A stretch of 42,589 nucleotides of DNA from Deltaproteobacteria bacterium RIFOXYD12_FULL_56_24 (GCA_001799285.1 MGTD01000020.1:1-42589); one strand, 5' to 3'. Positions 1 to 8,882 are shown, counted from the first letter of the stretch. The notes: generated by a model from the sequence alone, not told the origin. Numbers and translations: made by a program.

Positions 1-1430
1 AGTAACAGGCCAACCTGCATGTTCTCCCTATGAGCTATTTTCAGTTCGTGCCCCAGACATTCGTACAAGAGGTTTCGGTTGGCAAGTCCGGTGATTCCGT
101 CATAGTTGGCCCGATAGGCGATCTCCTCTTCCGCCTGTTTCCGGCGGGTGATGTCGTGGAAAACGATCACCGCTCCGGTAACGAGGCTCCCTTCCATCAC
201 CGGATTTATACTGTATTCGACAGGGAAAGGACTGCCGTCCTTGCGAAGGAAATTATCGGTATCCGAATTGTGAGGTACGGCACGCTGGAGAACCGATTTG
301 ATTGGGCATTCGGTGGTCGGTTTCTGGTCATCAGGCGCCGGGAAAATCAACAAGCAAGGGTCACAGCCAATGAACATGTCTTCCTCGCGACCGAGAATTT
401 GCAGGGCCGCTCTATTCACGAAAATAGTTATTCCTTGCGCATCAACGCCAAATACCCCTTCCCCGGCAGCCTGGAGAATCGAATCATTTCTGGCGGCAAG
501 TTCCCATCTCGCCCGTTCGTCAGCGTTGAGTTTCTGGGCCAGACGCCTGGCCCAGAGGAAAAAGAAGACGGCGAGAACAATAATGCAGAGCCCCCCAATG
601 ACCGTTATCCAGGTCATCCCGGAAGTAAGAAAACGGCCTGGCCGAGGCTGAGTCCAGGCAACCAGGCCGCCTGGGGTGGCGTCAGCGAGAACCAGGGGGA
701 CGGCGGCGTTTCCCCCCAGCGGGTTGTCGGAGATGCCGAGATCATGGACCCCCATGATTTTTCCTGCTTCGCTCAGCAGATCGTCCCTTATTGAACGGGC
801 GAAAATCAGAACTGCCAGCTGATCAGGATTGGGAGGGGAGTCATCCTCTTCCGGAGAAAAACGGACGGCGGCCGCCAGATGCAGGGTGTCATCATATTCG
901 ACGATGCCGATGGCGACGGAGTTCGTGGCTGGAGCTGACAAGGGGAGTCTCTGCGCTTTGGCCACCAGGGCCGCCATGGATGGGGATATGCGGATGGCCG
1001 CCGGGTCGGGTCCGGCTTCCATCTCGCCGGTGGCCAGAAAGCGGGGCCGGCCTGAGCCGTCAAGCATCATGCTGAACGAAAGTCCGAAGCTTTGCCGGGC
1101 ATAATCTCCGGCGTTGTTTTCCCACCATTCCCCATTCGGCTTCTTGATCAGATTTTCAATGGCATCATCCCAATTAGTGTAGTCCCGGACATGGGAGGCC
1201 ATCTGTTTAGCCTGGAGGGTGGTCAGCCCCTGGTAAAGGGAAATAGAAGATTCCTTTGCCTGAGTGTTCTGGAGATCGGCGATGTGCATTAAAAGTGTCA
1301 GCCCTATCGTGAGTCCGAGCCCGATGGCAATGACCGTCACTTTTACCAGAACGGTGAGAAGCCTGACGGTTGATGGGGCGGTGCCGGGTGGGATTTTGCT
1401 TTCCGGCAAGTGAATATCTGGTTTTACCAA
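1..1430 (-). CDS. Membrane sensor diguanylate cyclase (CHASE4-like, PAS, GGDEF), C-terminus outside window
   Basis: Continuous minus-strand reading frame open at the left window edge. Residues about 19-41 form a first membrane segment. A periplasmic region follows with the CHASE4 hallmark DYTNWDD near residue 75, then a second membrane segment near 263-285, a PAS domain (about 300-420, with GEGVFGVD and NPVMEG... FHDITRRKQAEEE) and the start of a GGDEF domain (YDGITGLANRN near 447). The GGDEF signature itself lies beyond the edge, so activity cannot be judged and an EAL domain may follow. It probably senses an extracellular cue and makes cyclic di-GMP at the inner membrane. The chosen start is TTG at 1430, preceded by GAGG about 8 bases upstream. 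An in-frame GTG at 1499 is the alternative but lacks a ribosome site. Confidence 0.85.
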   Translation of the reverse strand, partial: MVKPDIHLPESKIPPGTAPSTVRLLTVLVKVTVIAIGLGLTIGLTLLMHIADLQNTQAKESSISLYQGLTTLQAKQMASHVRDYTNWDDAIENLIKKPNGEWWENNAGDYARQSFGLSFSMMLDGSGRPRFLATGEMEAGPDPAAIRISPSMAALVAKAQRLPLSAPATNSVAIGIVEYDDTLHLAAAVRFSPEEDDSPPNPDQLAVLIFARSIRDDLLSEAGKIMGVHDLGISDNPLGGNAAVPLVLADATPGGLVAWTQPRPGRFLTSGMTWITVIGGLCIIVLAVFFFLWARRLAQKLNADERARWELAARNDSILQAAGEGVFGVDAQGITIFVNRAALQILGREEDMFIGCDPCLLIFPAPDDQKPTTECPIKSVLQRAVPHNSDTDNFLRKDGSPFPVEYSINPVMEGSLVTGAVIVFHDITRRKQAEEEIAYRANYDGITGLANRNLLYECLGHELKIAHRENMQVGLL

Positions 1431-2127
1431 AATAACAACCTCATCGGTGGGGAAGGCAGGATACGGAAGGTCCGTCCGGTGTTTTTGCGAGAAACCCACG
1501 GAGGATCAAGTAATTCCCCGGTTTTTGCTTGTGGTCAATATTTATATTAATTGTAATCAGTTGGTTAACTCGTACGGGTGGGCCAAACTAAATCTTCCGT
1601 GAAGGGGAAGCCCCCTGGAGATGGCAAATGGATGTCTGATCGCCGGACCACATAAAAAGATCAAAAAGTTCGGACAGGATGGAAGGTGGTCAAATAATCC
1701 ACAGGGATAACTCTCGCGGTGGAAATGGGAAATCTCTGTTTTCCCCTTGACTTTACTTATCATGGATTTCCCCGATTAGGCTCTTGGCTTGGCTTGGCGT
1801 GGCATGAAATGCTGATAGCATAGTGTGAAAATATTTTAAATATTTAAATCTTAAGTGCGTTATATACTGTCTAGTTTGCCTTTTCTCGCTTGACTCCTTT
1901 TGCTTATTTTAAGGAATGAGCGAGTATAACATGACCCTACGGGGAAGCCATTCTTTAACTTGTTGAATTAACGGAATTAAACCTTTTTTTATTGTGGAGT
2001 CTCAGGTTAAGTCCGAAAAGCTCCTGGTGTTATGTATATTGACAGAAAACAGGTTACTGGTACGATGTGGTATGAGTGTAACCGCCAAAATTTTTATTGT
2101 ATGTGGGAGTTATTTCTGGGGATGATA
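1431..2127. other. Intergenic region without a recognised gene
   Basis: About 700 bases between two divergently transcribed genes. It is much more AT-rich than the flanking genes, especially 1825-1870 and 1960-2000. No tRNA, riboswitch of a known class or convincing ORF was found. A 68-codon minus-strand frame (1557-1763) has no recognisable motif and atypical composition. The region presumably holds both promoters; only the minus-strand candidate at 1541-1568 could be pointed to. Confidence 0.6.
1541..1568 (-). promoter_or_regulatory. Possible sigma70 promoter of the diguanylate cyclase gene
   Basis: On the minus strand a -35-like TTAACC (1563-1568) lies 16 bases before a -10-like TATAAA (1541-1546), in an AT-rich stretch about 105 bases upstream of the TTG start. 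Matches are 4/6 and 5/6. This is a weak prediction. Confidence 0.3.
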
Positions 2128-4932
2128 ATGCGGCTTGTAATAGGGATCGGTATCGTTTTGATTTCGATCTCATTGTGTTTTCCTGCCTTATCCACGGAAC
2201 AGCGCAGACTTGCGCTGGTTATCGGTAACGATGATTACCAGAAAGTAAGCAAGTTGAAGAAAGCCGTCAATGATGCGGATGCCATGGCCGGTGAGCTGAA
2301 AGCAGCCGGCTTCGCAGTTGTCCAGTACCATAATCTCGATTACCAGGATATGGTAAAGGCGGTGGAGTCTTTTGCAAACCGCGTCAATGGCGGGGATCAG
2401 GTCGTGGTGTTTTTCGCTGGTCATGGGGTGCAAATCAAGACCGGTGGATATCTGTTGCCTGTTGATATAGAAGCTGGCAGCGAAAGGCAAGTTGAGAAAA
2501 CTTCTTATGGACTGGCTGATCTTACAGACAGGCTGAGCGAAGCTAAACCTTCCTTTACGCTGGTCGTGGTTGATGCCTGCCGGGATAACCCGCTTAAATC
2601 CCGGGGGCGTAGTATTGGCAATACCCGTGGTTTGAGTGCCATAGAGCCGCCAAAGGGTCAAATGGTGGTGTACTCGGCCAGCAAAGGCCAGCAGGCTTTG
2701 GATCGCTTGAGCGAAGAGGACGAAAGCCCCAACAGCGTGTTTACCAGGGCATTCATCGCTAGGATGAAAAAACCTGGGGTTAGAATCGAAGAGATGATGA
2801 GGGAAGTACAGGATGCTGTGGAAAAGCTTGCCCAGTCAGTGGACCACGAACAACGCCCTGCAATTTATAATGAATCGCGCGGCAATTTTTATTTTTTTGG
2901 TCCGACCACGGTCAATGTGCAGACATTTCCCCCTCCCTTATCACATGTCGGTAAATCACAGTCTAATGCCTTGGTCGTTCATGATGATACTGAAACCTAT
3001 TTCTGGAACGATGTGAAGGCTGGTGGAAGCAGAGAATATTTTGATGCCTACCTGAAGAAATATCCAAATGGAAAATATGTCGATTTGGCCAGGATCGAAT
3101 TGAAGAAAATGGCCGACCGGGAAAAAACTGGAAAAGGCAGGGAAAACGACAGTAACAAACAAACAGCCAAACAGTTAGAAGCGAGAATCGCCAGGATCGA
3201 GTTGGAGAGCTGGGAGCAGGCGAAGTCCGGGAACAGCATCAGCGCTTACGATGATTATCTGAGCCGCTATCCTGAGGGCCAGTTTGCGGCTCTGGCCCAG
3301 GCGGCCCGAAAGAAACTCGTGCAGGAGGCCGCAGAGCGGGAGCGTCAGGCGCGCGAAGAGGCGGCGAGCCAGGAGATGCAGGCGCGCAAGAAGCGCGAAG
3401 CTGAGGCGAGAGTTGCCCGGATCGAACAGGAGAGCTGGGAGCAGGCGCAGTCGGTTAACAGCATCAGTGCTTACGATGATTATTTGAGCCGCTATCCAGT
3501 GGGGCGGTTTGTGGCGTTGGCTCAGGGAGTCCGAAAGAAACTCGTGCAGGAGGCCGCAGAGCTGGAGCGTCAGGCGCGCGAAGAGGCGGCGAGCCAGGAG
3601 ATGCAGGCGCGCAAGAAGCGCGAAGCCGAGGCGAGAGTTGCCCGGATTGAACAGGAGAGCTGGGGGCAGGCGCAGTCGGTTAACAGTATCAGCGCTTACG
3701 ATGATTATCTGAGCCGTTACCCGGAGGGGCGGTTTGGGGCGCTGGCTCAGGCGGCCCGGCAGAAACTCGTGCAGGAGTCTGCAGAGCGGGAGCGTCAGGC
3801 GCGCGAAGAGGCGGTTCGGCAGGAGGAGCAGGCGCGCAAGAGGCGCGAGGCCGAGGCGCGGGCGGCTAGGATTGAACAGGAGAGCTGGGAACAGGCGAAG
3901 TCCGGGAACAGCATCAGCGCTTACGATGATTATCTGAGCCGCTACCCGGATGGGCAGTTTGTGGCGTTGGCCCAGGGAGCCCGGCAGAAACTCGTGCAGG
4001 AGGCCGCAGAGCTGGAGCGACAGGTGCGCGAAGAGGCGGTTCGGCAGGAGGAGCAGGTGCGCAAGAGGCGCGAGGCCGAGGCGCGGGCGGCCCGGATCGA
4101 ACAGGAGAGCTGGGAGCAGACGAAGTCGGTTAACAGCATCAGCGTCTACGATGATTACTTGATCCGCTACCCGGATGGGCGGTTTGCGGCGCTGGCCCAG
4201 GAGGCCCGGCAGAAACTCGTGCAGGAAGCAGAGGCGCTGGCGGCAAAGATCGAGCAGGAGAGCTGGGAACTGGCCAAGTCCGAGAACAATCTCTCTGTTT
4301 ATGAGAACTTTTTGAGTAGGTATCCAAAAGGGCGGTTTTCTGTTAAGGCTCAGGGAAATTATCAGATTTTACTGAAACAAAAGCGTGAAGAAGAAGCACG
4401 GATGATGGCCGTCCAAGTCGAGCAGGAGACCTGGGAACTAGCTAAATCCGAGAACAGTGTCAGCGCTTATGATAATTATTTGAACAAGTATCCTGATGGC
4501 AGGTTTGCAGATCTTTGCCGCGTCGCCAGTCAGAAAATTTTAAGGGATGATTTGGTTTATGCCGCCAAGAACCTTTTTGCGGTGACAGCGGATGGGGTGA
4601 TAAGCGATGCTCAGAGCGGTCTTGAATGGGTCGCTGGCCCGGATGAGAATACCGATTACTCTCAGGCCGAAAAGTGGGTGGTCACCTGTGGCGTTGCTGG
4701 AGGTGGTTGGCGGATGCCCACCATGCTTGAATTGAAGGAACTGTACGCAAAAGGTGTCGATACGCACAATTTTCAGCAGATATTCAAGACCTCCGGCGCT
4801 TTTGTCTGGGGTGAGCCAAAGGATTGGTTGTCTGCCTGGAATTTCAACTTTCGCATCGGCAAGGAGCAATGGGATACCCGCTACGACTCTGCTAACAACA
4901 GGGTTTTTGGGGTGCGCGCACGACAAAGATAG
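2128..4932 (+). CDS. Secreted caspase-like (peptidase C14) protein with tandem repeats and C-terminal DUF1566/Lcl domain
   Basis: A 934-residue protein. I chose ATG 2128 because GGGG lies six bases upstream and the product then begins with a signal peptide (MRLVIGIGIVLISISLCFPA); the frame is open back to 2032. The p20 caspase fold is clear: ALVIGNDDY near 29, catalytic His99 in FFAGHG and Cys151 in VVVDACRDNP. After residue 290 come about eight units with the core YDDYLSRYP.G.F, five of them at an exact 225-bp step and separated by Arg/Glu-rich coiled-coil linkers (REEA..QE.QARKKREAEAR). The last 120 residues resemble DUF1566/Lcl (GLEWVAGPDE, WRMPTMLEL, FGVRARQR). Family members cleave after basic residues or act as signalling scaffolds; the substrate is unknown. 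It stands alone, with no obvious partner gene. Confidence 0.88.
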   Translation: MRLVIGIGIVLISISLCFPALSTEQRRLALVIGNDDYQKVSKLKKAVNDADAMAGELKAAGFAVVQYHNLDYQDMVKAVESFANRVNGGDQVVVFFAGHGVQIKTGGYLLPVDIEAGSERQVEKTSYGLADLTDRLSEAKPSFTLVVVDACRDNPLKSRGRSIGNTRGLSAIEPPKGQMVVYSASKGQQALDRLSEEDESPNSVFTRAFIARMKKPGVRIEEMMREVQDAVEKLAQSVDHEQRPAIYNESRGNFYFFGPTTVNVQTFPPPLSHVGKSQSNALVVHDDTETYFWNDVKAGGSREYFDAYLKKYPNGKYVDLARIELKKMADREKTGKGRENDSNKQTAKQLEARIARIELESWEQAKSGNSISAYDDYLSRYPEGQFAALAQAARKKLVQEAAERERQAREEAASQEMQARKKREAEARVARIEQESWEQAQSVNSISAYDDYLSRYPVGRFVALAQGVRKKLVQEAAELERQAREEAASQEMQARKKREAEARVARIEQESWGQAQSVNSISAYDDYLSRYPEGRFGALAQAARQKLVQESAERERQAREEAVRQEEQARKRREAEARAARIEQESWEQAKSGNSISAYDDYLSRYPDGQFVALAQGARQKLVQEAAELERQVREEAVRQEEQVRKRREAEARAARIEQESWEQTKSVNSISVYDDYLIRYPDGRFAALAQEARQKLVQEAEALAAKIEQESWELAKSENNLSVYENFLSRYPKGRFSVKAQGNYQILLKQKREEEARMMAVQVEQETWELAKSENSVSAYDNYLNKYPDGRFADLCRVASQKILRDDLVYAAKNLFAVTADGVISDAQSGLEWVAGPDENTDYSQAEKWVVTCGVAGGGWRMPTMLELKELYAKGVDTHNFQQIFKTSGAFVWGEPKDWLSAWNFNFRIGKEQWDTRYDSANNRVFGVRARQR
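3205..4257 (+). repeat. 225-bp in-frame tandem repeat inside the caspase-like gene
   Basis: The GAGAGCTGG motif recurs at 3205, 3430, 3655, 3880 and 4105, exactly 225 bp apart. More diverged, shorter units follow at 4258 and 4426. The first units are nearly identical at DNA level, which implies recent duplication or homogenisation. Each encodes one helical YDDYLSRYP unit plus a charged linker. Confidence 0.92.
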
Positions 4933-4988
4933 TAGGGGGGCTGTGCCATCCTGGGGGTAGAAGCAATTTGCAAAGTGCATAACCTGAG

Positions 4989-5023
4989 GTAAATATTCGG
5001 GCGCATAGCACCCGGATATTTAC
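4989..5023. terminator. Strong palindrome, possible bidirectional terminator
   Basis: GTAAATATTCGGG (4989-5001) pairs with CCCGGATATTTAC (5011-5023) over 13 positions with one G-T pair, around a 9-base loop. It lies between the end of the caspase gene and the convergent tRNA-Gln gene. Neither side has a run of T, so intrinsic termination is uncertain. Confidence 0.4.
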
Positions 5024-5204
5024 TCTGGTGGGGAAGGCCACACGGTGTACCGCGTTATCGCGAGTGGTGCAGCGGACCCGCGGAGTCAAAGAGCCAGGGC
5101 ATGTATTGGCATTTTTTTGCTTGATCAGGGGAGGCGCGATATTTGACTGGAATGAATTGCCTGGTGCATAATCCTACGGTTAGGGGGGCTGAAGAAGGGT
5201 TGCT

Positions 5205-5278
5205 TGGCTGGGGGACAGGGATTCGAACCCCGATAGGCAGAGTCAGAGTCTGCAGTCCTACCGTTAGACGATCCCCCA
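5205..5278 (-). tRNA. tRNA-Gln (anticodon CTG)
   Basis: Minus-strand cloverleaf of 74 nt including an encoded CCA. The acceptor stem is TGGGGGA/TCCCCCA, the anticodon stem GCAGA/TCTGC encloses the loop CTCTGAC giving CTG at positions 34-36, and the T arm contains GGTTCGAATCC. U1-A72 and discriminator G are typical glutaminyl-tRNA identity elements. It reads CAG codons. Confidence 0.95.
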
Positions 5279-5412
5279 TTGGGTGCCGGGCAAAGAACCG
5301 TTGAAAAATAGAGGAACAGGCCGATTATGTCAAGGAGAATTGTGGCTCTTTCGCAGGTTTGTTCATGAGTAACAGAGAAGCCGGGACCGGAAAGAAGTAT
5401 AATCAAGAAGGT

Positions 5413-5544
5413 ATAACGGTCCAGCAGTGCCGCAGATGCGCGTGTCAATTGTCGGCAGAAGTGCCGACAAAGAGGTCTGCAAAGTGTGCTATTGCACATG
5501 AGCAGGCCGATGACAAAGCAGATGCGGTGCTGCTGGACCGTTAT
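5413..5544. repeat. Fold-back element copy A (132 bp)
   Basis: The ends are a perfect 15-bp inverted repeat: ATAACGGTCCAGCAG (5413-5427) and CTGCTGGACCGTTAT (5530-5544). Inside are hairpin 1, TTGTCGGCA/TGCCGACAA (5449-5470, loop GAAG), and hairpin 2, GGTCTGC/GCAGGCC (5474-5508) with TGTGC/GCACA at its tip. A 42-base core (5422-5463) is identical to 16154-16195 of copy B. It begins 2 bases after the amrB stop codon, so it may form the 3' end of that transcript. Confidence 0.9.
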
Positions 5545-5546
5545 GC

Positions 5547-6350
5547 TCAGGAAATCACAAAGCCTGCGTACCCGACCACCTGATTGGTGTCGCCGCTGGC
5601 CTCGCCGGAATCGGTATAGCGGATGAGCCGAGCCTGGGTCGCCCCCAGGCGGAGGGCGGCAATCAGGGCAATGGTGGTGGGCATGATGCCGCACATGGTG
5701 ATCTTGTTGACCAGCACAGTGTTGTACAACCCCTCGGGGTCCAGGGTCTTGATCTGCTGCATGGCCAGGGAATCCTTGGCCGTGGCGGAATCCCGGGATT
5801 CGTAATGGGTCATGTCCGAACTGGCCACGATGAGGACGGGCTTGCCGTATTGCGTGATGGCGGCGGCGAGCGCTTCCCCGACAATCTGGCAGGATTTGAA
5901 GGAAAGATGGGAGATCACTATTGGGGTCAGGGTCATGTCCGGGCGGAAGTACTGCAAAAACGGCACCTGCACCTCAAGGGAATGTTCAAATCGGTGGGCC
6001 AGGGTGTCTGCCTCGACCAATTCTGTTTGGGCAAGGATGCTGTGGGCAAGAACGGTGTTGATCGGCACTTCGCCCAAGGGCATTTTCCAGGCACCTTTCT
6101 CCATCACGGCCACGGGCGCGCCGTAGCCATGATGATTGGGCCCCAGCACTACGATGTTCTGGGGAATCTCCACCGCAGCAAAGGTTTCCCCTGCCACCGC
6201 CCCGGAATAAACATAGCCGGCATGGGGCGAGACCACGGCCAAGGCTTTTTGTTTTGCGGTGGTGGCGGGGATGAGTCCGTCAAGGGCCTGTCTGAGGGTG
6301 GCTGGGTTCCCGGGGTAAAACTGATTGGCAACCGCAGCCTCTCGCTTCAT
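5547..6350 (-). CDS. amrB: AmmeMemoRadiSam system protein B (MEMO1 family)
   Basis: A 267-residue cytosolic protein of the MEMO1/AMMECR dioxygenase-like fold. Conserved metal-site candidates are visible: His43 in SPHAGYVYSG, His73/74 in GPNHHG, HSLEVQVPFL, SSDMTHYE and the cysteine in MCGIMP. In bacteria this family usually accompanies an AMMECR1 protein (AmrA) and a radical SAM enzyme (AmrS). Neither lies in this window, so this is an orphan copy here. The reaction is not established. The start is supported by GGAGG on the minus strand (6355-6360). The stop is 2 bp from repeat copy A. Confidence 0.93.
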   Translation of the reverse strand: MKREAAVANQFYPGNPATLRQALDGLIPATTAKQKALAVVSPHAGYVYSGAVAGETFAAVEIPQNIVVLGPNHHGYGAPVAVMEKGAWKMPLGEVPINTVLAHSILAQTELVEADTLAHRFEHSLEVQVPFLQYFRPDMTLTPIVISHLSFKSCQIVGEALAAAITQYGKPVLIVASSDMTHYESRDSATAKDSLAMQQIKTLDPEGLYNTVLVNKITMCGIMPTTIALIAALRLGATQARLIRYTDSGEASGDTNQVVGYAGFVIS

Positions 6351-6478
6351 GGCAGTCCTCCAGACGCGTTGATGGAAACAGACAGAAAAGGTGTTTTTTA
6401 ATTATAGCCCAGAACGAGGGAGCGATGCAAAGAGATATCTGATTGTCTGAGTAATCAGCAAGCGATGCAGGGGGGGAA

Positions 6479-7945
6479 TTACGGAAGCTTGACCTGCCAT
6501 GAGGTGCCGGTAGGACCATCTTTAAGGTCAATGCCTTGGGCCAGAAGCTGGTCGCGGATCTCATCGGCCCTGCCCCAGTTTTTTGCTTCCCTTGCTGCTG
6601 TTCTTTCTGCGATACCCTTTTCGATCTCTTCCGTGGTTACAGAGAGGGTTTTAAGGATTTTATCCTGCTCTTTTTGCATGTACCTCACCGGATCCTCGCT
6701 GAGCAGCCCCAGGGTATTGGCCATTTCCCTGGTGGTTTTCGCGCCGTCCTTGAGCAGTTGCAGGTCGAGACTGGCCGGCCTGCCAGGCAGATGCTGGCGG
6801 ATCTTGTTGAGAATTTTCACCCCTTCGAAAAGATGCCCCAGGGCCTGGGCTGAATTGAAATCGTTGTCCATGGCCTTTATGAAACGCTCGGCCATGGACT
6901 CGATCTTCTCCCGGTCCTGTTTGGAGATGGCGCCGGCCGCCTGATCGTTGCCAATGGCGGGCAGTTGTTCGATCTCTGCCAGGCAGGTGTACAAGCGGTT
7001 GAGTCCGGCCACCGCATCGAGCAGGGCCATTTCCGAATAATCAAGCGGGTTGCGGTAGTGGGTGGAAAAGATGAAGAGCCGCAAGGCCTCCGGGGCAAAC
7101 TTGGCGAGCACCTCCCGGATGGTGAGGAAGTTGCCCAGGGACTTGGACATCTTTTCCTCTTTGATCGTGACAAAGCCGTGGTGGACCCAGTACTTGACGA
7201 ACTCTTCCCCTGTGGCGCCTTCGCTTTGGGCCATTTCGTTTTCGTGGTGGGGAAAGATCAGATCCTTGCCGCCGCCGTGGATGTCAAAGGAGTTGCCCAG
7301 GTATTTGCGGCTCATGGCCGAGCATTCGATGTGCCAGCCGGGCCGGCCTGGGCCCCAAGGGCTTTCCCAGGTGGGTTCCCCCGGTTTGCTTCCTTTCCAG
7401 AGGGCGAAATCCATGGGGTGGTCTTTTTTCTCGTTCACCGAGATGCGGGCGCCTGCCTGCATGTCTTCCAGATTGCGGCCGGAAAGGGAGCCATAGCCGG
7501 TAAAACCGGTCACCCTGTAGTAGACATCGGCGTCAACCTGGTAGGCGAGGCCTTTCTTGATGAGATCTTCGATCAGGGCGATGATCTCCGGCAGATGTTC
7601 GGTGGCCTTTGGCTCGATGGTGGGGGGGAGAACATCGAGGCTGGCCATGTCTTCGTGAAACATGGCGATGAAGCGGTTGGAGAGCTCTTCGCAGGTGGTG
7701 TTTTGCTCTTGGGCGCGCTTGATGATCTTGTCGTCGATATCGGTAAAGTTGCGGACAAAGGTGACCTCGAAGCCCCGGTAGCGCAGCCAGCGGACGATCA
7801 TGTCGAACACTAGGGCGGATCTGGCATGGCCGATGTGGCAGTAGTCATAGGCGGTGATGCCGCATACGTAGAGCTTGATTTTCCCCTCTTCCAAGGTGAC
7901 CAGGGGGGATTTCCGACCGGTTTTGGTGTTGTAGATCTCGATACT
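6479..7945 (-). CDS. cysS: Cysteinyl-tRNA synthetase
   Basis: A class I aminoacyl-tRNA synthetase of 488 residues that charges tRNA-Cys in the cytoplasm. It shows Cys29 of the zinc site, the HIGH motif (38-41, CHIGHA), GPGRPGWHIECSAMS with further zinc ligands, GGGKDLIFPHHENE and KMSKS at 265-269. The anticodon-binding region fills the C-terminal 170 residues. The open frame extends to 8014, but the family begins with M..IYNT, so I start at ATG 7945; the ribosome site (GGGACAG) is modest. Length is normal for bacteria. Confidence 0.96.
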   Translation of the reverse strand, partial: SIEIYNTKTGRKSPLVTLEEGKIKLYVCGITAYDYCHIGHARSALVFDMIVRWLRYRGFEVTFVRNFTDIDDKIIKRAQEQNTTCEELSNRFIAMFHEDMASLDVLPPTIEPKATEHLPEIIALIEDLIKKGLAYQVDADVYYRVTGFTGYGSLSGRNLEDMQAGARISVNEKKDHPMDFALWKGSKPGEPTWESPWGPGRPGWHIECSAMSRKYLGNSFDIHGGGKDLIFPHHENEMAQSEGATGEEFVKYWVHHGFVTIKEEKMSKSLGNFLTIREVLAKFAPEALRLFIFSTHYRNPLDYSEMALLDAVAGLNRLYTCLAEIEQLPAIGNDQAAGAISKQDREKIESMAERFIKAMDNDFNSAQALGHLFEGVKILNKIRQHLPGRPASLDLQLLKDGAKTTREMANTLGLLSEDPVRYMQKEQDKILKTLSVTTEEIEKGIAERTAAREAKNWGRADEIRDQLLAQGIDLKDGPTGTSWQVKLP

Positions 7946-8188
7946 CATGGTCTGTCCCAGCGAGTTGATATGCGCAAGAGATAAAGTCGAGGACAGGAAA
8001 GGGGAGACAAGCACCTGCTTTACGTCCGTTGGTCTCTGCCGTATTTAAGATAAAGGAGTTATCCCCTTTAGGGAAAGTTATGTTATATACCCGTTTCCAG
8101 GAAAGAGGGCAAGCCTTGTTGCGGGCAGAGGCAGATGGCAAGACAGGGTCTTCGTCCCAAGCGAAGCAGAGATCAAGGAGTTGTGGTC

Positions 8189-8659
8189 ATGAAGATAATC
8201 GAGCAGCGCAATCTTGAAAACAATATGACCTTAACCGTCTATGACCAGTCAAAAAAGATGGTCGGAGACCGTTGGCTGATCAAGATTATCTGCGAGGCTG
8301 ATCTGCCGGTGGCTGACGAGTTTTTCTCCCGTCTGCCCGAGGCGGATCTTGCCTTGCAGGAAGAGGTCCGGGAGAAGATGGCTGGGTCGGTAAAGTTTTC
8401 CGCCACCAAGGAGAGAACCTTTGTTGCCGAAAACGAAAGGGCTGCGCTGGTGGAAGGCATGGTGGCCGATATTTTGACCAACATGGTTACCTATCTCAAC
8501 AAGCCGGGATTTCCGGAAAAGCTCTTTGCCCGCAAATATGAAGAGATGCGGAAAGCCTGCGAGACGGCCCGGCATTACCGGCGCCTGCAGGATGAGGACC
8601 GTGGGGGGGATGAGGGCGAGGAAGAGCCCGCTGATTTTTCCGCCTGCTTTAAAGAATAG
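8189..8659 (+). CDS. Conserved hypothetical protein, 156 aa
   Basis: I do not recognise the family. The start at 8189 is set by AAGGAG eight bases upstream; the frame is open to 8135. The product is hydrophilic and probably helical, begins MKIIEQRNLENNMTL, and has no signal peptide, membrane segment or cysteine pair. Phrases such as DRWLIKIICEADLPV and TNMVTYLNKPGFPEKLFARKYEEM suggest a compact folded domain, followed by an acidic tail (DEDRGGDEGEEEP). It is the first of the plus-strand genes, is followed by repeat F1 and has no operon partner. Confidence 0.75.
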   Translation: MKIIEQRNLENNMTLTVYDQSKKMVGDRWLIKIICEADLPVADEFFSRLPEADLALQEEVREKMAGSVKFSATKERTFVAENERAALVEGMVADILTNMVTYLNKPGFPEKLFARKYEEMRKACETARHYRRLQDEDRGGDEGEEEPADFSACFKE

Positions 8660-8698
8660 GAAAAGGGGCGCCAAGGCAGGGCGGTCGCCCATGTTTTA

Positions 8699-8752
8699 CA
8701 CCCGAAGGGCATAAGTTTCGTAGGAGCAGACAAGTTGCTCAACTCAGCTTTA
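8699..8752. repeat. 54-bp dispersed repeat, copy F1
   Basis: Matches 42352-42405 at 46 of 54 positions with no gaps, from CACCC to CTCAACTCAGCTTTA. Its centre is a hairpin, GAGCA/TGCTC around GACAAGT. It lies just after the 156-aa gene and directly before the serA promoter candidate. Confidence 0.85.
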
Positions 8753-8755
8753 TCC

Positions 8756-8784
8756 TTGACAAACTCCCCTGATAACATAATATT
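8756..8784 (+). promoter_or_regulatory. Likely sigma70 promoter of serA
   Basis: A perfect -35 box TTGACA (8756-8761) is followed after 16-17 bases by TAATAT/AATATT (8778-8784). This would give a leader of about 135 bases before the serA start. Confidence 0.5.
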
Positions 8785-8858
8785 CCGCTTTTTAGCTGGC
8801 CGGAAATTTGGGTTATTTTAGGTTTTTTTTGGCCTGCATTGTCGGCGCACTATCTATA

Positions 8859-8882
8859 TTGATTGCCAAATTGATTGCCAAA
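8859..8882 (+). repeat. 12-bp tandem direct repeat in the serA leader
   Basis: TTGATTGCCAAA occurs twice with no spacer (8859-8870 and 8871-8882), about 45 bases upstream of the serA start. It could be a binding site for a dimeric regulator or a chance duplication. Confidence 0.5.

Noticed and set aside
30-794. Plus-strand open frame of 254 codons
   Set aside because: Antisense to the diguanylate cyclase, which shows CHASE4, PAS and GGDEF motifs on the other strand.
1557-1763. Minus-strand frame of 68 codons in the large intergenic region
   Set aside because: No ribosome site, no motif and unusual composition; more likely leader DNA of the diguanylate cyclase gene. A cyclic di-GMP riboswitch was looked for on this strand and its conserved core was not seen.
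3205-4257. Regular repeats considered as a CRISPR array
   Set aside because: The 225-bp period, continuous reading frame and protein-level conservation show coding repeats; there are no short repeats with unique spacers anywhere in the window.
5060-5110. tRNA-like stretch downstream of the caspase gene
   Set aside because: GTGGTGCAGCGGACCC looks D-arm-like, but no T arm, acceptor stem or anticodon stem can be formed.
5125-5694. Minus-strand open frame of 189 codons through the tRNA
   Set aside because: It covers tRNA-Gln(CTG), repeat A and the end of amrB in another frame.
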